Of a stretch of 42,003 nt of DNA, positions 7,118 through 17,321 are shown piece by piece. The stretch is from positions 1-42,003 of the forward strand of contig ONNR01000029.1 of NCBI GenBank assembly GCA_900319235.1, in the 5' to 3' direction. Origin of the DNA: an uncultured Prevotellaceae bacterium (lineage in GTDB: Bacteria; Bacteroidota; Bacteroidia; Bacteroidales; UBA3663). The notes under the pieces are model-generated. The model searched no databases. It was not told the DNA's origin and worked only from the letters and a program-made list of their open reading frames with translations. Position 1 is the first letter of the stretch. The number at the start of each line of letters is the position of its first letter. A program made the position numbers and the translations under genes.

Positions 7118-8734
7118 TCAGCTTTTTGAGGATTTGCTTTCGGTGCAAGCCTTGACGAAACTCATGAACAGGGGATGGGGATGGAGCACCGTCGAACTGT
7201 ATTCGGGGTGGAACTGTGTGCCTATGTACCAGCGCTGCTCGGGTATCTCGACGATTTCCACAAGGTTGGCAGCAGGGTTGATGCCCGCACACTTCATACC
7301 TTTGGCTTCAAACTCCTTCAAATAGGCATTGTTGAATTCATAACGATGGCGATGTCTTTCCTTGATGAGCGATATTTCTCCGTAGGCTTCCCTTACGCGA
7401 CTGCCTTTCACCAATTCGCATTCGTAGGCACCCAGACGCATGGTGCCACCCATCTGTGTGATGTTCTTCTGTTCCTCCATCATGTCAATCACGTTGTGGG
7501 GCGTCGAAGCGTCCATTTCGCTGCTGTTGGCATCCTTGTAACCCAGCACATTGCGCGCAAATTCGACAACCATCATCTGCATGCCCAGACAGATGCCGAA
7601 GGTGGGGATGTCGTGCGTGCGACCGTATTCGGCTGCAATGATCTTCCCTTCGATACCTCGTGTGCCGAAGCCGGGGCAGATGACGAAACCTGCCAAGCCT
7701 GCCAATTTCTCGGCTACGTTCTGGTGGGTGATCTGTTCGCTGTTGACAAAGACGGCTTTCACCTTGTAGCCGTTGTATGTGCCTGCATGAGCGAGGCTTT
7801 CAATGATGCTTTTGTAGGCATCCTGCAGGTCATATTTGCCGACCAATCCAATTTGTATGACTTCGGAGGCCTGTTTGCGTCGTTCCAGGAAGTTGCGCCA
7901 AGGTCCGAGTTCGGGTGCGGGAGCGGGTTCGATGCCCATCTTCTTCAGGCAGATGGCATCAAGACCCTGATGCTGCATGTTGACGGGAACTTCGTAGATG
8001 CTGGGCAGGTCCTGGCTCTGGATGACGGCTTCTACGCCGACGTTGCAGAAGTGCGCCACCTTGGCACGCAGTTCGTCGTTCAAGGTATGTTCGGTGCGCA
8101 ACACCAATACTTCGGGCTGAATGCCCAGGCCTTGCAATTGCTTCACGCTGGTCTGTGTGGGTTTGGTCTTCAGTTCGCCTGCTGCGGCGAGGTAGGGTAC
8201 GTAGGTCAGATGAACGTTGAGAGCTCGTGTAGGACCCAGTTCCCAACGCAGTTGTCGGATGGCTTCGAGAAAGGGCTGACTTTCGATGTCGCCGATGGTG
8301 CCGCCAATCTCCGTGATAACGAAGTCGAGCGGACGTTTGGTGGCATTGAGGAGGATACGACGCTTGATTTCGTCGGTGATGTGAGGCACAACCTGGATGG
8401 TCTTACCGAGGTAGTCGCCACGACGTTCGCGCTCGATGACGCTGAGGTAGATGCGCCCTGTGGTGACGCTGTTGTCGCGTGTGGTCTCGATGCCGGTGAA
8501 GCGTTCGTAGTGCCCCAGGTCGAGGTCGGTCTCCATGCCGTCGGCAGTAACGTAGCATTCGCCGTGCTCGTAGGGGTTGAGTGTGCCGGGGTCGATGTTG
8601 ATGTAGGGGTCGAACTTCTGGATGGTAATCTGGTAGCCACGTGCCTGGAGCAGTTTGCCGAGCGAAGCCGAGATGATGCCCTTGCCCAACGAAGAGGCCA
8701 CACCACCGGTGATGAAGATGTACTTGGTTTCCAT
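7118..8734 (-). CDS. pyrG: CTP synthase
   Basis: PyrG (EC 6.3.4.2) aminates UTP to CTP with glutamine nitrogen. The 538-residue protein has the N-terminal amidoligase domain beginning KYIFITGGVASSLGKG, with its nucleotide-binding loop, and QKFDPYINIDPGTLNPYEHGE. The C-terminal class I glutaminase domain has nucleophile Cys382 (GICLGMQMMV) and the distal FHPEY motif. Length and motifs are normal. It lies between the porin gene and purF in the leftward cluster. A hairpin lies just upstream at 8768-8790, so its expression could be partly separated from the transport genes. Confidence 0.97.
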   Translation of the reverse strand: METKYIFITGGVASSLGKGIISASLGKLLQARGYQITIQKFDPYINIDPGTLNPYEHGECYVTADGMETDLDLGHYERFTGIETTRDNSVTTGRIYLSVIERERRGDYLGKTIQVVPHITDEIKRRILLNATKRPLDFVITEIGGTIGDIESQPFLEAIRQLRWELGPTRALNVHLTYVPYLAAAGELKTKPTQTSVKQLQGLGIQPEVLVLRTEHTLNDELRAKVAHFCNVGVEAVIQSQDLPSIYEVPVNMQHQGLDAICLKKMGIEPAPAPELGPWRNFLERRKQASEVIQIGLVGKYDLQDAYKSIIESLAHAGTYNGYKVKAVFVNSEQITHQNVAEKLAGLAGFVICPGFGTRGIEGKIIAAEYGRTHDIPTFGICLGMQMMVVEFARNVLGYKDANSSEMDASTPHNVIDMMEEQKNITQMGGTMRLGAYECELVKGSRVREAYGEISLIKERHRHRYEFNNAYLKEFEAKGMKCAGINPAANLVEIVEIPEQRWYIGTQFHPEYSSTVLHPHPLFMSFVKACTESKSSKS

Positions 8735-8767
8735 AATTGTTGTTAATTAACTCTTACAATGTCCCCC

Positions 8768-8790
8768 CTCTCCCAGGTAATGTGGGAGAG
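8768..8790. other. Intra-operon hairpin between porin and pyrG
   Basis: CTCTCCCA pairs perfectly with TGGGAGAG around the loop GGTAATG. It lies in the 73-bp gap between the porin stop and the pyrG start, with no T-run after it in the direction of transcription. It may be a processing or stabilising structure, a partial terminator, or a decayed repeat. Confidence 0.6.
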
Positions 8791-8807
8791 AGGAGAAGTT
8801 GACAAAG

Positions 8808-9518
8808 TCAAGGTTGTAGTGTAAAACCGAGAACCAGATAGGCTTTCTGTGAACAGGGATTAGCCGTCACCTGTCCGAAGATTGGTATGGAGAACGTATC
8901 GGTCACCTTGATTTCCTTGGTTGCCCGTAGCGACAAGTTGGTGACAGCAAAACCACTGGTGCCGTAAAACGTAGTAGCAAAGGGGACGGCACCTGCCGTG
9001 GCTGTCCATTCTATTGAAGAGAGTTTGAATGGAACAGCGGCTTCCACGTAACTGCTATATGCTCGTTTGCCGTCATTGTTTACGCCGTCGTTTCCTGCAA
9101 AGTTGGTAAACCATTGAAGCGAAGCGATGCCGAAATCGTAGCCGATGTTGGCTTCAAACAGGTGATTCGTTCCATGTGCATCGTATTTGAAATAACGGTT
9201 GTCGGGGTCGAGACCGGCATCAAACCAGTAGTCGGTAACGCCGATGTTTAGTCCTCCGAAAGAGTAGGCGAGCGTCAGGTCGAGCTCCTTCACATCGTCG
9301 GAATTGACCAGTCCATAACTGCCCCATGCTGTCAGCGAAAGACCTTTGTAGCCCACGCCGAGTGTCGGCTGAATAGCTGCACTTCCCAAATCCTGTCCGC
9401 GCCAGATGTAACTACTTACGATATCTCCACTGATAATTGTCTCCACCTTTTCTTCATTCTGAGCAAGGGTGGTGCCACCAAGCACCAGTCCCATAGCAAA
9501 TAATACAATTTTTTTCAT
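8808..9518 (-). CDS. Putative outer-membrane porin of the ammonium operon
   Basis: The 236-residue protein begins with a signal peptide (MKKIVLFAMGLVLGGTTLAQ). The rest is rich in alternating aromatic and polar strands, for example SSYIWRGQDLG and LTAWGSYGLV, ending in a hydrophobic strand (AYLVLGFTLQP), as expected of a small beta-barrel. The SGDIVSSYIWRG pattern resembles TorF/TIGR02001-type putative porins. It lies 28 bp after amtB, a pairing I recall from other Bacteroidales. An outer-membrane route for ammonium or a small nitrogen compound is an inference from context. Confidence 0.7.
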   Translation of the reverse strand: MKKIVLFAMGLVLGGTTLAQNEEKVETIISGDIVSSYIWRGQDLGSAAIQPTLGVGYKGLSLTAWGSYGLVNSDDVKELDLTLAYSFGGLNIGVTDYWFDAGLDPDNRYFKYDAHGTNHLFEANIGYDFGIASLQWFTNFAGNDGVNNDGKRAYSSYVEAAVPFKLSSIEWTATAGAVPFATTFYGTSGFAVTNLSLRATKEIKVTDTFSIPIFGQVTANPCSQKAYLVLGFTLQP

Positions 9519-9546
9519 ACCTTAAATAATTTTTTACTATCCATTA

Positions 9547-10800
9547 TTAGTTATAGCATGTTTCGCCATGCTCGTAGATGTCCAATCCTTCATCTTCGAT
9601 ACGTGCATCAACACGCAATCCATGCAGTTTCTTGATTCCATAGAACAGCACAAGACCACAGGCAGCAGCCCACAGGTCAATGCAGAGAATACCTAAGCAC
9701 TCGGCTCCGAAGAATCCCCATCCATATCCGTAGAAAGCACCGTTCGATGTGGATAACAGACCTGTCATCACTGTGCCCAGAATGCCGCAAACGCCATGCA
9801 CCGACGACGCACCTACGGGATCGTCGATATGCAGACAATGGTCGATGAACTCAATGGAATAGACAAGCACGATGCCACAAACGAGTCCGATAATGACGGC
9901 TCCGACAGGTGATACGAGATCACAGCCGGCAGTGATACCTACGAGTCCGGCCAGTACACCGTTGAGAGTGAGTGAGAGCGACGGCTTGCCATATTTGATC
10001 CATGTGACGAACATGGTTGCCATACCGCCTGCGACAGCTGCGAGATTGGTAGTTAGAAACACATGGGAGATGGCTATGCGGTTCACTTCGCCCGATGCTG
10101 CCAGTTGAGAGCCTGGGTTGAAACCGAACCAGCCCATCCAAAGGATAAATACGCCCAGTGATGCCAATGCCAGGTTGTGGCCTGGGATGGCGCGGCTCTT
10201 GCCGTCCTTGCCATATTTGCCGCGACGTGGTCCCAGGAAGATGGCTCCGATGAGTGCGAGCACTCCGCCGACACTATGGACAATGGCAGAACCTGCAAAG
10301 TCGTGGAATACATCACCGAATGTGCTCATCATGAAACTGTCGCTTGCCTCATTGCAAAGCCAACCTCCTCCCCAGGTCCAGTGTCCCTCGATGGGGTAGA
10401 TGAACAGCGAGATACATGCACTATACACGAGATACATCGAAAACTTGGTGCGCTCGGCCATGGCACCGCTGACGATGGTAGCCGAGGTTGCACAGAAGAC
10501 GGTTTCGAAGATCAGAAAGCCTTCGACGGGCAATTCACCCTTGTAGAAACTGAGGTCACCCCAGTTCGGCATGCCAATGAAACCAGCGCCTTCACTGCCA
10601 AACATAAATCCGAAACCCACAAAAAAGAAAAGCAGGGAGCCGAACATAAAATCGACAAAGTTCTTCATCAGGATGTTCACCGTGTTCTTTGAGCGTGTAA
10701 AACCTGCTTCACACAGAGCAAAACCTGGCTGCATCCAGAAAACCAATATGGCAGCCAATAACATCCATACGGTATCAAGTGATATTCCAATTTCGTTCAT
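9547..10800 (-). CDS. amtB: Ammonium transporter
   Basis: An Amt/Mep/Rh-family inner-membrane channel of 417 residues with about 11 hydrophobic segments. Family features include FALCEAGFTRSKN near residue 30, the histidine-bearing DFAGSAIVHSVGG segment, and the second-half DDPVGASSVHGVCGILG motif. The twin His residues of the conducting pore appear present (VHSVGG and VHGVCG). It lies 63 bp after glnK, the standard glnK-amtB pairing in which trimeric PII plugs the channel when nitrogen is plentiful. Length is normal and no defect is seen. Confidence 0.95.
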   Translation of the reverse strand: MNEIGISLDTVWMLLAAILVFWMQPGFALCEAGFTRSKNTVNILMKNFVDFMFGSLLFFFVGFGFMFGSEGAGFIGMPNWGDLSFYKGELPVEGFLIFETVFCATSATIVSGAMAERTKFSMYLVYSACISLFIYPIEGHWTWGGGWLCNEASDSFMMSTFGDVFHDFAGSAIVHSVGGVLALIGAIFLGPRRGKYGKDGKSRAIPGHNLALASLGVFILWMGWFGFNPGSQLAASGEVNRIAISHVFLTTNLAAVAGGMATMFVTWIKYGKPSLSLTLNGVLAGLVGITAGCDLVSPVGAVIIGLVCGIVLVYSIEFIDHCLHIDDPVGASSVHGVCGILGTVMTGLLSTSNGAFYGYGWGFFGAECLGILCIDLWAAACGLVLFYGIKKLHGLRVDARIEDEGLDIYEHGETCYN

Positions 10801-10863
10801 AATAATCTTGATAAAGTTAAATAATAAATACGTATTACCTTAAATCACGCATCCTGAAAAAAC

Positions 10864-11211
10864 TCATTTCTTGTCTCTCAGGACAGTGTCACCATTTTCA
10901 CCTGTACGAATGGAATAGGTGTCGATGACATCGCTCACGAAGATGCGACCATCTCCAATCTCGCCTGTGTGAGCCACACGAAGAATGACCTTGATGGTAG
11001 GCTCCAGGAAGATGTCGCGGCAGACGATGGTGATGGCGACGCGCTCGATGACGTCCGTCGAGTATTGGACACCACGATAGATGCGTTCCTGACGGCTCTG
11101 TCCGATACCATGCACGTCGTGATATTCAAACCAGTTGATGTCGGACGAGAGCAACGCCTCTTTGACATCTTCGAACTTTGTCTTACGGATAATTGCTTCA
11201 ATTTTCTTCAT
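10864..11211 (-). CDS. glnK: PII-family nitrogen regulatory protein
   Basis: A 115-residue PII signal protein that senses ATP/ADP and 2-oxoglutarate and gates AmtB. The N-terminus KKIEAIIRKTKFEDVKEAL, the T-loop region ERIYRGVQY and the B-loop TGEIGDGRIFV identify the family. Tyr50 aligns with the uridylylated Tyr51 of E. coli GlnB. The B-loop has Glu where many proteins have Lys (TGKIGDG), which may alter nucleotide response. It is the first gene of the leftward cluster, with a clear promoter upstream, so its promoter probably drives the whole nitrogen operon. No GlnD is visible in the window. Confidence 0.93.
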   Translation of the reverse strand: MKKIEAIIRKTKFEDVKEALLSSDINWFEYHDVHGIGQSRQERIYRGVQYSTDVIERVAITIVCRDIFLEPTIKVILRVAHTGEIGDGRIFVSDVIDTYSIRTGENGDTVLRDKK

Positions 11212-11251
11212 AATTACAGTTGTTTTGTTTTACATTTTGAACATGTTCGGT

Positions 11252-11293
11252 GCAAAAGTACGACATTTTGTAATTGATTGAACAAAATTTGTT
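11252..11293 (-). promoter_or_regulatory. Promoter and possible operator of the glnK-amtB operon
   Basis: On the minus strand, TACTTTTGC at 11260-11252 matches the Bacteroidota -7 box TAnnTTTG perfectly. A TTG at 11285-11283 is about 22 bp upstream, slightly long for the -33 box. That TTG lies inside the palindrome AACAAAATTTGTT (11281-11293, six-base arms around one base). The octamer AATTGATT occurs at 11272 and 11297, exactly 25 bp apart, flanking it. A regulator bound here could block the -33 contact. The operator role is inferred. Confidence 0.65.
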
Positions 11294-11407
11294 GCAAATT
11301 GATTAAATTGCCCCTAATTTGTGTCTATTTGATCAGAGAAATGCGAACTTCGGATAGCAAAATAAAACAATTAATCAGTAATTTTGAAAATATTGAAAGT
11401 AAAATGA

Positions 11408-11438
11408 TTGATATTCGAACAAATTGAAATATATTTGC
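11408..11438 (+). promoter_or_regulatory. Promoter of the gltB operon
   Basis: TTG at 11408-11410 is followed by 19 bp and then TATATTTG at 11430-11437, an exact match to the Bacteroidota TTG-N19-TAnnTTTG consensus. Transcription should start about 30 bp before the gltB ATG. The interval 11294-11407 between this and the divergent glnK promoter is AT-rich with no gene, and is where shared nitrogen regulation would act. Confidence 0.75.
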
Positions 11439-11477
11439 ACCGAAAATAAACAATTCGTCATTTTATAATAAGTATAT

Positions 11478-14400
11478 ATGGCTATTAGTAATCAAAATGC
11501 CCAAGGGCTCTATCAAAGAGACTACGAACACGATGCCTGTGGTGTCGGAATGATAGTGAACATCCATGCTGGCAAGAGCCACGAACTGGTGGACAATGCA
11601 TTGCATGTGCTTGAGAACATGCGCCATCGTGGGGCAGAAGTGGGAAAGGACGGCGACGGAGCCGGAATCATGATCCAGATTCCTCATGAGTTCATTTTGC
11701 TTCAAGGCATTCCGGTGCCCGAGAAAGGCAAGTACGGAACGGGACTCGTGTTCCTGCCCAAGGATGAGCAGACGCAAAGCGAGATATTGAGTATCATGAT
11801 CGAGGAGATCGAACGGGAAGGGCTTCAGTTGATGCACTTGCGCACGGTGCCTACCAATCCCGATTGTCTGGGCGAACGTTCAAAGTCAACCGAACCAGCC
11901 ATCAAGCAGGTCTTCATCACTGGAGTTAGCGACGATGACCTGGACGCATTTCCTCGTACATTATATATAATAAGAAAGAAAATCGAACGTCGCGTCACAC
12001 ATCCCGATTTTTACATCTGCTCGCTTTCGAACTCGAATATGATATACAAAGGGATGCTTTCTTCGATGCAGGTGCGACAGTATTTCACCGACCTGAGCAG
12101 TCCCTACCTGACCAGTGGATTGGCGTTGGTACATTCTCGATTCAGCACCAATACCTTCCCCACATGGTCGTTGGCGCAGCCATTCCGTCTGCTTGCACAC
12201 AATGGTGAAATCAATACCATCCGTGGCAATCGTGGATGGATGCAGGCCCGCGAGTCGGTGTTGAACAGCGAAGCCTTGGGAGACATCAGTCACATTACCC
12301 CCATTGTTCAACCCCAGATGTCGGATTCGGCTTCACTCGATAATGTGCTGGAATTTCTGGTGATGAGTGGTCTGTCTCTTCCCCATGCAATGAGCGTACT
12401 GGTGCCCGAGTCGTTCAACGACAAGAACCCTATCAGCGAAGATCTGAAGGCTTATTATGAATACCATTCCATCCTGATGGAGCCGTGGGATGGTCCGGCA
12501 GCGCTGCTGTTCTCCGATGGTCGTTATGCAGGAGGCATGCTCGACCGCAATGGACTGAGACCCGCACGTTATGTGATAACGACGAATGGTACGATGGTGG
12601 TTGCCTCGGAGGTAGGCGTCATGGACTTCGACCCGACAAAGATTGCCGAGAAAGGACGGTTGCAGCCAGGCAAGATCCTGCTCGTCGATACGCAGGAGGG
12701 TAAGATCTACTATGATGGAGAAATCAAGCAACAACTGGCGTCGGAACATCCTTATCGGCAGTGGCTTTCGACCAACCGCATCCAACTTGAGAAACTAAAG
12801 AGCGGCAGGCATGTGGAGAATGGCATGAACGATTTGCTGATGAAGGAAATGGTATTCGGTTACACCGAGGAGTCAATCTCTGCCACCATCATCCCGATGG
12901 CTACGACGGGGCAGGAGCCGACAGCTTCGATGGGCAACGACACGCCGCTGGCTGTGCTCAGCGATAAGCCGCAGGTTTTCTTCAATTACTTCCGCCAGCA
13001 ATTCGCACAGGTAACCAACCCTGCCATCGACTCCATTCGCGAGGAACTGGTGATGTCGCTGACCGAATATATCGGACGTGTGGGAACAGGAATCTTGACT
13101 CCCGACGAGACGAACTGCAAGATGGTGCGACTGCCACACCCGATACTGAACAACACGCAACTCGACATCCTGTGCAACATTCGCTACAAGGGCTTCAATA
13201 CCATCAAGTTGCCGATGCTTTTTACCGATGACCTGAAGGCATCACTCGACCAACTCTGCAAACGTGCTGAGCAGTCGGTAGATGAAGGCTACAACTACAT
13301 CATCCTGACTGACCGTGACGTGGATGAGCAGCACGTGGCTATCCCGAGCCTTCTGGCTGTGAGTGCCGTGCATCACTATCTGATCAGTGTGGGCAAGCGT
13401 GTTCAGACCGCATTGATTGTGGAGTCGGGCGAGATTCATGAGACCATGCATGCTGCGCTGTTGTTGGGCTATGGCGCTTCGGCATTGTGCCCCTATATGA
13501 CATTTGCCATTCTGGATGACCTTGTAAAGCGCGGAAAGATCCAGGAAGACTATGCCACTGCTGAGGCCAACTACATCAAGGCGGTGAAGAAAGGACTGTT
13601 CAAGATCATGGCAAAGATGGGCATTTCGACCATCCGCAGTTATCGTGGGGCAAAGATCTTCGAAAGTATAGGACTGTCGGAATCGTTGCTGAAGACCTAT
13701 TTCGGCACGGAAGTGAGCACCATAGGGGGCATCGGACTTGAAAAGATTGCTGCTGATGCGAAGGCAAGACATCGTTCGATCCATGATGTCGAGAGATTGC
13801 CCAATCTTGGACAGTTCCATTGGCGCAAGGATGGCATCAGGCATGCCTGGAATCCAGAGACCATCGCCACGCTGCAACTTGCAACGAGAACCGGCAATTA
13901 TGAGAAGTTCAAGGAATTCACCAAACTGGTGGACCAGAAGAGGGACCCCATCTTTATCCGTGACTTCATGGATTTCCGAAGGAATCCTATCCCTATCGAC
14001 GAGGTGGAGCCAGTGAGCGAGATTGTAAAGCACTTTGTGACCGGAGCCATGAGTTTCGGCGCATTGAGCAAGGAGGCGCACGAAGCCATCTGTCTGGCCA
14101 TGAACAAGCTGGGTACACGCTCGAACACTGGCGAAGGTGGAGAGGATTCAGCACGCTATCATGCTGCGGTCGATGGCATTTCGCTATCGAGCAAGACCAA
14201 GCAAGTGGCCAGTGGTCGCTTTGGTGTGACAACCGAATATCTTGTAAACGCCGAGGAGATACAGATCAAGGTGGCACAAGGAGCCAAGCCCGGTGAAGGC
14301 GGTCAGCTGCCAGGCTTCAAGGTGAATGAGGTGATCGCCAAGACAAGGCACTCAATACCAGGCATCTCGCTGATTTCGCCACCACCGCATCACGATATCT

Positions 14401-15926
14401 ATTCGATTGAGGACCTGGCACAACTGATCTTCGACCTGAAGAATGTCAATCCCCAGGCAGCCGTCAGCGTAAAACTCGTGGCTGAGAGTGGAGTGGGGAC
14501 GATTGCTGCTGGTGTGGCCAAGGCCAAGGCCGACCTCATTGTCATCTCGGGAGCAGAGGGCGGTACGGGTGCTTCGCCTGCGTCGAGTATGCGATTTGCG
14601 GGCATTTCGCCTGAGATAGGTTTGAGCGAGACTCAGCAAACACTGGTACGCAACGGACTGCGTGGACAAGTGAGGCTGCAGGTGGATGGTCAGATAAAGA
14701 CAGGACGCGACATTGTGCTGATGGCTTTATTGGGTGCCGATGAGTTCGGATTCGGAACGACCGTGCTGATTGTGTTGGGTTGTGTGATGATGCGTAAGTG
14801 CAATCTCAACACTTGCCCGATGGGTGTGGCTACCCAGAATCCCGAACTGCGCAAGCATTTCATGGGACGCTACGAATATCTGGTGAACTACTTCACGTTC
14901 CTGGCACAGGAAGTACGAGAATATTTGGCTGCTATGGGCTGTCGCTCACTCAACGACATCGTGGGGCGTACCGACCTTATAAAGACCAATCCATCGGTGC
15001 TCGATCTCGGTCGTCTGTTGCACAAGGAGGATGGCGTGATGCACTTTGTGGGCAATATCCAGGAGCCTGCCATTCCATTGGGCATGCAGGGAACAGTGCT
15101 CGACCGACAGATGCTTACAGCGGCAGCGAAGGCATTGGATTCCAAAGAAGAAGTTGCAATGGACTATGCCATCCGAAATACCGACCGTGCCACAGGAGCG
15201 ATGCTTTCGGGTGAGATTGCCAAACGATATGGTCAGGAGGGTCTGCCCGACGATACAATCAATGTTCGCTTCAAGGGATCGGCAGGTCAGTCGTTCGGTG
15301 CGTTCCTGGTCCATGGTGTCAGTTTCAAGCTCGAGGGTGAGACCAACGACTACTTTGCCAAGGGTCTTTCGGGAGGACGTATTGCTATCTTGCCTCCGAC
15401 ACGTTGCAACTTCGCAGCCGAAGATAATATCATCGCAGGCAACACGGGACTATATGGTGCCACTTCGGGAGAACTCTACATCAATGGTCGTGTCGGTGAG
15501 CGTTTTGGCGTTCGCAACTCCGGAGCCATCGCTGTCATCGAGGGTGCAGGAGACCATTGCTGCGAGTACATGACGGGTGGTAGAGTGGTAGTTCTCGGTG
15601 AGACGGGGCGCAACTTTGCAGCTGGTATGACAGGCGGAGTAGCTTATGTCTATGATCGTCGTCACTCGTTCGACTACTTCTGTAACATGGACATGGTGGA
15701 AATCAACCTCGTGGAAGACAGCGTTTCACGCAAGGAGCTGCACGAACTGATTCGTCAGCATTACCTCTATACAGGTTCAAAACTTGCCCTTCGAATGCTT
15801 GACAACTGGTCGCATTATGTCGAAGACTTCATCCAAGTGGTGCCCATCGAATACAAACGTGTGCTCCAGGAGGAACAGATGGCCAAGTTGCGTCAGAAGA
15901 TTGCGGATATTCAGCGCGATTATTGA
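11478..15926 (+). CDS. gltB: Glutamate synthase large subunit
   Basis: GltB makes two glutamates from glutamine and 2-oxoglutarate with GltD-supplied electrons. The 1482-residue protein has a short propeptide ahead of Cys21 (HDACGVGM), the class II amidotransferase nucleophile. The central FMN/iron-sulfur domain contains the glutamate-synthase signature around GAEGGTGASPASSM. The Cys-rich stretch CVMMRKCNLNTCPMGVATQNP is the 3Fe-4S site. The C-terminal beta-helix GXGXG domain follows (GGRIAILPP, GNTGLYGATSGELYINGRVGERF). Length is near the usual 1500. It is the first gene of the rightward cluster and is followed 48 bp later by gltD. Confidence 0.97.
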   Translation: MAISNQNAQGLYQRDYEHDACGVGMIVNIHAGKSHELVDNALHVLENMRHRGAEVGKDGDGAGIMIQIPHEFILLQGIPVPEKGKYGTGLVFLPKDEQTQSEILSIMIEEIEREGLQLMHLRTVPTNPDCLGERSKSTEPAIKQVFITGVSDDDLDAFPRTLYIIRKKIERRVTHPDFYICSLSNSNMIYKGMLSSMQVRQYFTDLSSPYLTSGLALVHSRFSTNTFPTWSLAQPFRLLAHNGEINTIRGNRGWMQARESVLNSEALGDISHITPIVQPQMSDSASLDNVLEFLVMSGLSLPHAMSVLVPESFNDKNPISEDLKAYYEYHSILMEPWDGPAALLFSDGRYAGGMLDRNGLRPARYVITTNGTMVVASEVGVMDFDPTKIAEKGRLQPGKILLVDTQEGKIYYDGEIKQQLASEHPYRQWLSTNRIQLEKLKSGRHVENGMNDLLMKEMVFGYTEESISATIIPMATTGQEPTASMGNDTPLAVLSDKPQVFFNYFRQQFAQVTNPAIDSIREELVMSLTEYIGRVGTGILTPDETNCKMVRLPHPILNNTQLDILCNIRYKGFNTIKLPMLFTDDLKASLDQLCKRAEQSVDEGYNYIILTDRDVDEQHVAIPSLLAVSAVHHYLISVGKRVQTALIVESGEIHETMHAALLLGYGASALCPYMTFAILDDLVKRGKIQEDYATAEANYIKAVKKGLFKIMAKMGISTIRSYRGAKIFESIGLSESLLKTYFGTEVSTIGGIGLEKIAADAKARHRSIHDVERLPNLGQFHWRKDGIRHAWNPETIATLQLATRTGNYEKFKEFTKLVDQKRDPIFIRDFMDFRRNPIPIDEVEPVSEIVKHFVTGAMSFGALSKEAHEAICLAMNKLGTRSNTGEGGEDSARYHAAVDGISLSSKTKQVASGRFGVTTEYLVNAEEIQIKVAQGAKPGEGGQLPGFKVNEVIAKTRHSIPGISLISPPPHHDIYSIEDLAQLIFDLKNVNPQAAVSVKLVAESGVGTIAAGVAKAKADLIVISGAEGGTGASPASSMRFAGISPEIGLSETQQTLVRNGLRGQVRLQVDGQIKTGRDIVLMALLGADEFGFGTTVLIVLGCVMMRKCNLNTCPMGVATQNPELRKHFMGRYEYLVNYFTFLAQEVREYLAAMGCRSLNDIVGRTDLIKTNPSVLDLGRLLHKEDGVMHFVGNIQEPAIPLGMQGTVLDRQMLTAAAKALDSKEEVAMDYAIRNTDRATGAMLSGEIAKRYGQEGLPDDTINVRFKGSAGQSFGAFLVHGVSFKLEGETNDYFAKGLSGGRIAILPPTRCNFAAEDNIIAGNTGLYGATSGELYINGRVGERFGVRNSGAIAVIEGAGDHCCEYMTGGRVVVLGETGRNFAAGMTGGVAYVYDRRHSFDYFCNMDMVEINLVEDSVSRKELHELIRQHYLYTGSKLALRMLDNWSHYVEDFIQVVPIEYKRVLQEEQMAKLRQKIADIQRDY

Positions 15927-15974
15927 GATGACAGGTTTTGAAAAAATGTTTATATATTTATAAAATAAGAAAAT

Positions 15975-17321
15975 ATGGGAAATCCAAAAGCATTCTTGGA
16001 GATACGGCGTCAGGAGGCAGGATATCGACCGATACACGATAGAATACATGACTTTGGCGAAGTGGAACAGACGCTCAATACCCGTGAACGAAGACAGCAA
16101 GCCTCGCGTTGCATGGATTGCGGTGTGCCCTTTTGCCACTGGGCCTGCCCATTGGGCAATAAACCACCGGAGTGGAACGATGCGCTCTATCGTGGCGACT
16201 GGGAACTGGCCTACCAATTGCTTTCGTCCACCAATCCTTTCCCTGAATTCACTGGACGTGTCTGCCCGGCACTTTGCGAAAAGGCTTGCGTGCTCAATCT
16301 CATCCTGCATGAGCCTACCACCAATCGCGAAGACGAGGCATCGATTGCCGAGGCTGCCTTTCGCGAAGGATTCATACCATTGCGTATGCCTGAAAGAAAT
16401 GGCAAGAAGGTGGCCGTCGTCGGTGCCGGCCCTGCCGGACTGGCAGCAGCCGACAGACTGAATCAGATGGGCTATTGTGTCACAGTCTTCGAAAAGAATG
16501 AGGCTGCCGGAGGATTGCTTCGCTATGGCATTCCGAACTTCAAGTTGGGCAAGGTCATCATCGATCGTCGTCTCCGGCTTTTGGAGCAAGAGGGCATCCA
16601 GTTCAGATATGGTGAGGAAGTGCATTGCGATGCAGCATTTGCCAGCCAGTACGATGCAGTAGTCATTGCCACAGGCACACCCACAGCTCGTGACCTCAAC
16701 GTGCCAGGTCGCGATTTGAAGGGCGTCCATTTTGCCCTTGAACTGCTCAGTCAGCAGAACCGGGTACTTGCGGGACATGAGTATTCGAAGCAGGAACGCA
16801 TCACTGCGAAGGGCAAGGACGTGCTCGTCATCGGTGGTGGCGATACGGGCAGTGATTGTATTGGCACTGCACATCGACAAGGATGCCGGAGCGTTACGCA
16901 GATTGAGATCCTGCCACGACCTGTCGATGGTCCTGACGACCCCAAGAATCCTTGGCCAAACTATCCTCGAACCTTCAAGACCACTTCGAGCCATGAAGAG
17001 GGATGTACGCGAAGGTGGAACATCAACACATTGGAGTTCCTTGGAAAGGACGGACAGCTGACTGGTGTCAAGGTGCAGGAAATTGATTGGGTGCCGAATC
17101 CTGCGGGTGGTCGTCCTACGATGGTTGAAAAAGGTGAACCTGAAATCATCAAGGCAGAGATGGTACTGCTGGCCATGGGTTTCCTGAAGCCCCAGCACCC
17201 GGAATATCCCGAAAACGTCTTTGTCTGTGGAGATGCAGCAAATGGTGCATCGCTCGTGGTACGTGCCATGGCAAGTGGTATTGAGACAGCGCAAAAAGTT
17301 AACGAATTTCTGACGAAATGA
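15975..17321 (+). CDS. gltD: Glutamate synthase small subunit
   Basis: GltD passes NADPH electrons through FAD and 4Fe-4S clusters to GltB. The N-terminal Cys clusters are [17 protein letters not shown] and [29 protein letters not shown] is the FAD-binding loop, and [15 protein letters not shown] is the NADPH-binding loop. The C-terminal [18 protein letters not shown] closes the FAD site. The 448-residue length is close to the family norm of about 470-490. Its stop overlaps the dapF start by 4 bp (ATGA), indicating translational coupling. Confidence 0.96.
   Translation: MGNPKAFLEIRRQEAGYRPIHDRIHDFGEVEQTLNTRERRQQASRCMDCGVPFCHWACPLGNKPPEWNDALYRGDWELAYQLLSSTNPFPEFTGRVCPALCEKACVLNLILHEPTTNREDEASIAEAAFREGFIPLRMPERNGKKVAVVGAGPAGLAAADRLNQMGYCVTVFEKNEAAGGLLRYGIPNFKLGKVIIDRRLRLLEQEGIQFRYGEEVHCDAAFASQYDAVVIATGTPTARDLNVPGRDLKGVHFALELLSQQNRVLAGHEYSKQERITAKGKDVLVIGGGDTGSDCIGTAHRQGCRSVTQIEILPRPVDGPDDPKNPWPNYPRTFKTTSSHEEGCTRRWNINTLEFLGKDGQLTGVKVQEIDWVPNPAGGRPTMVEKGEPEIIKAEMVLLAMGFLKPQHPEYPENVFVCGDAANGASLVVRAMASGIETAQKVNEFLTK

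Noticed and set aside
7113..7292. Longer N-terminus of PurF
   Set aside because: It overlaps the end of pyrG in another frame, and it would bury the catalytic Cys far from the N-terminus.
7175..8746. 523-residue plus-strand frame opposite pyrG
   Set aside because: It is antisense to a well-conserved CTP synthase and shows no recognisable domain.
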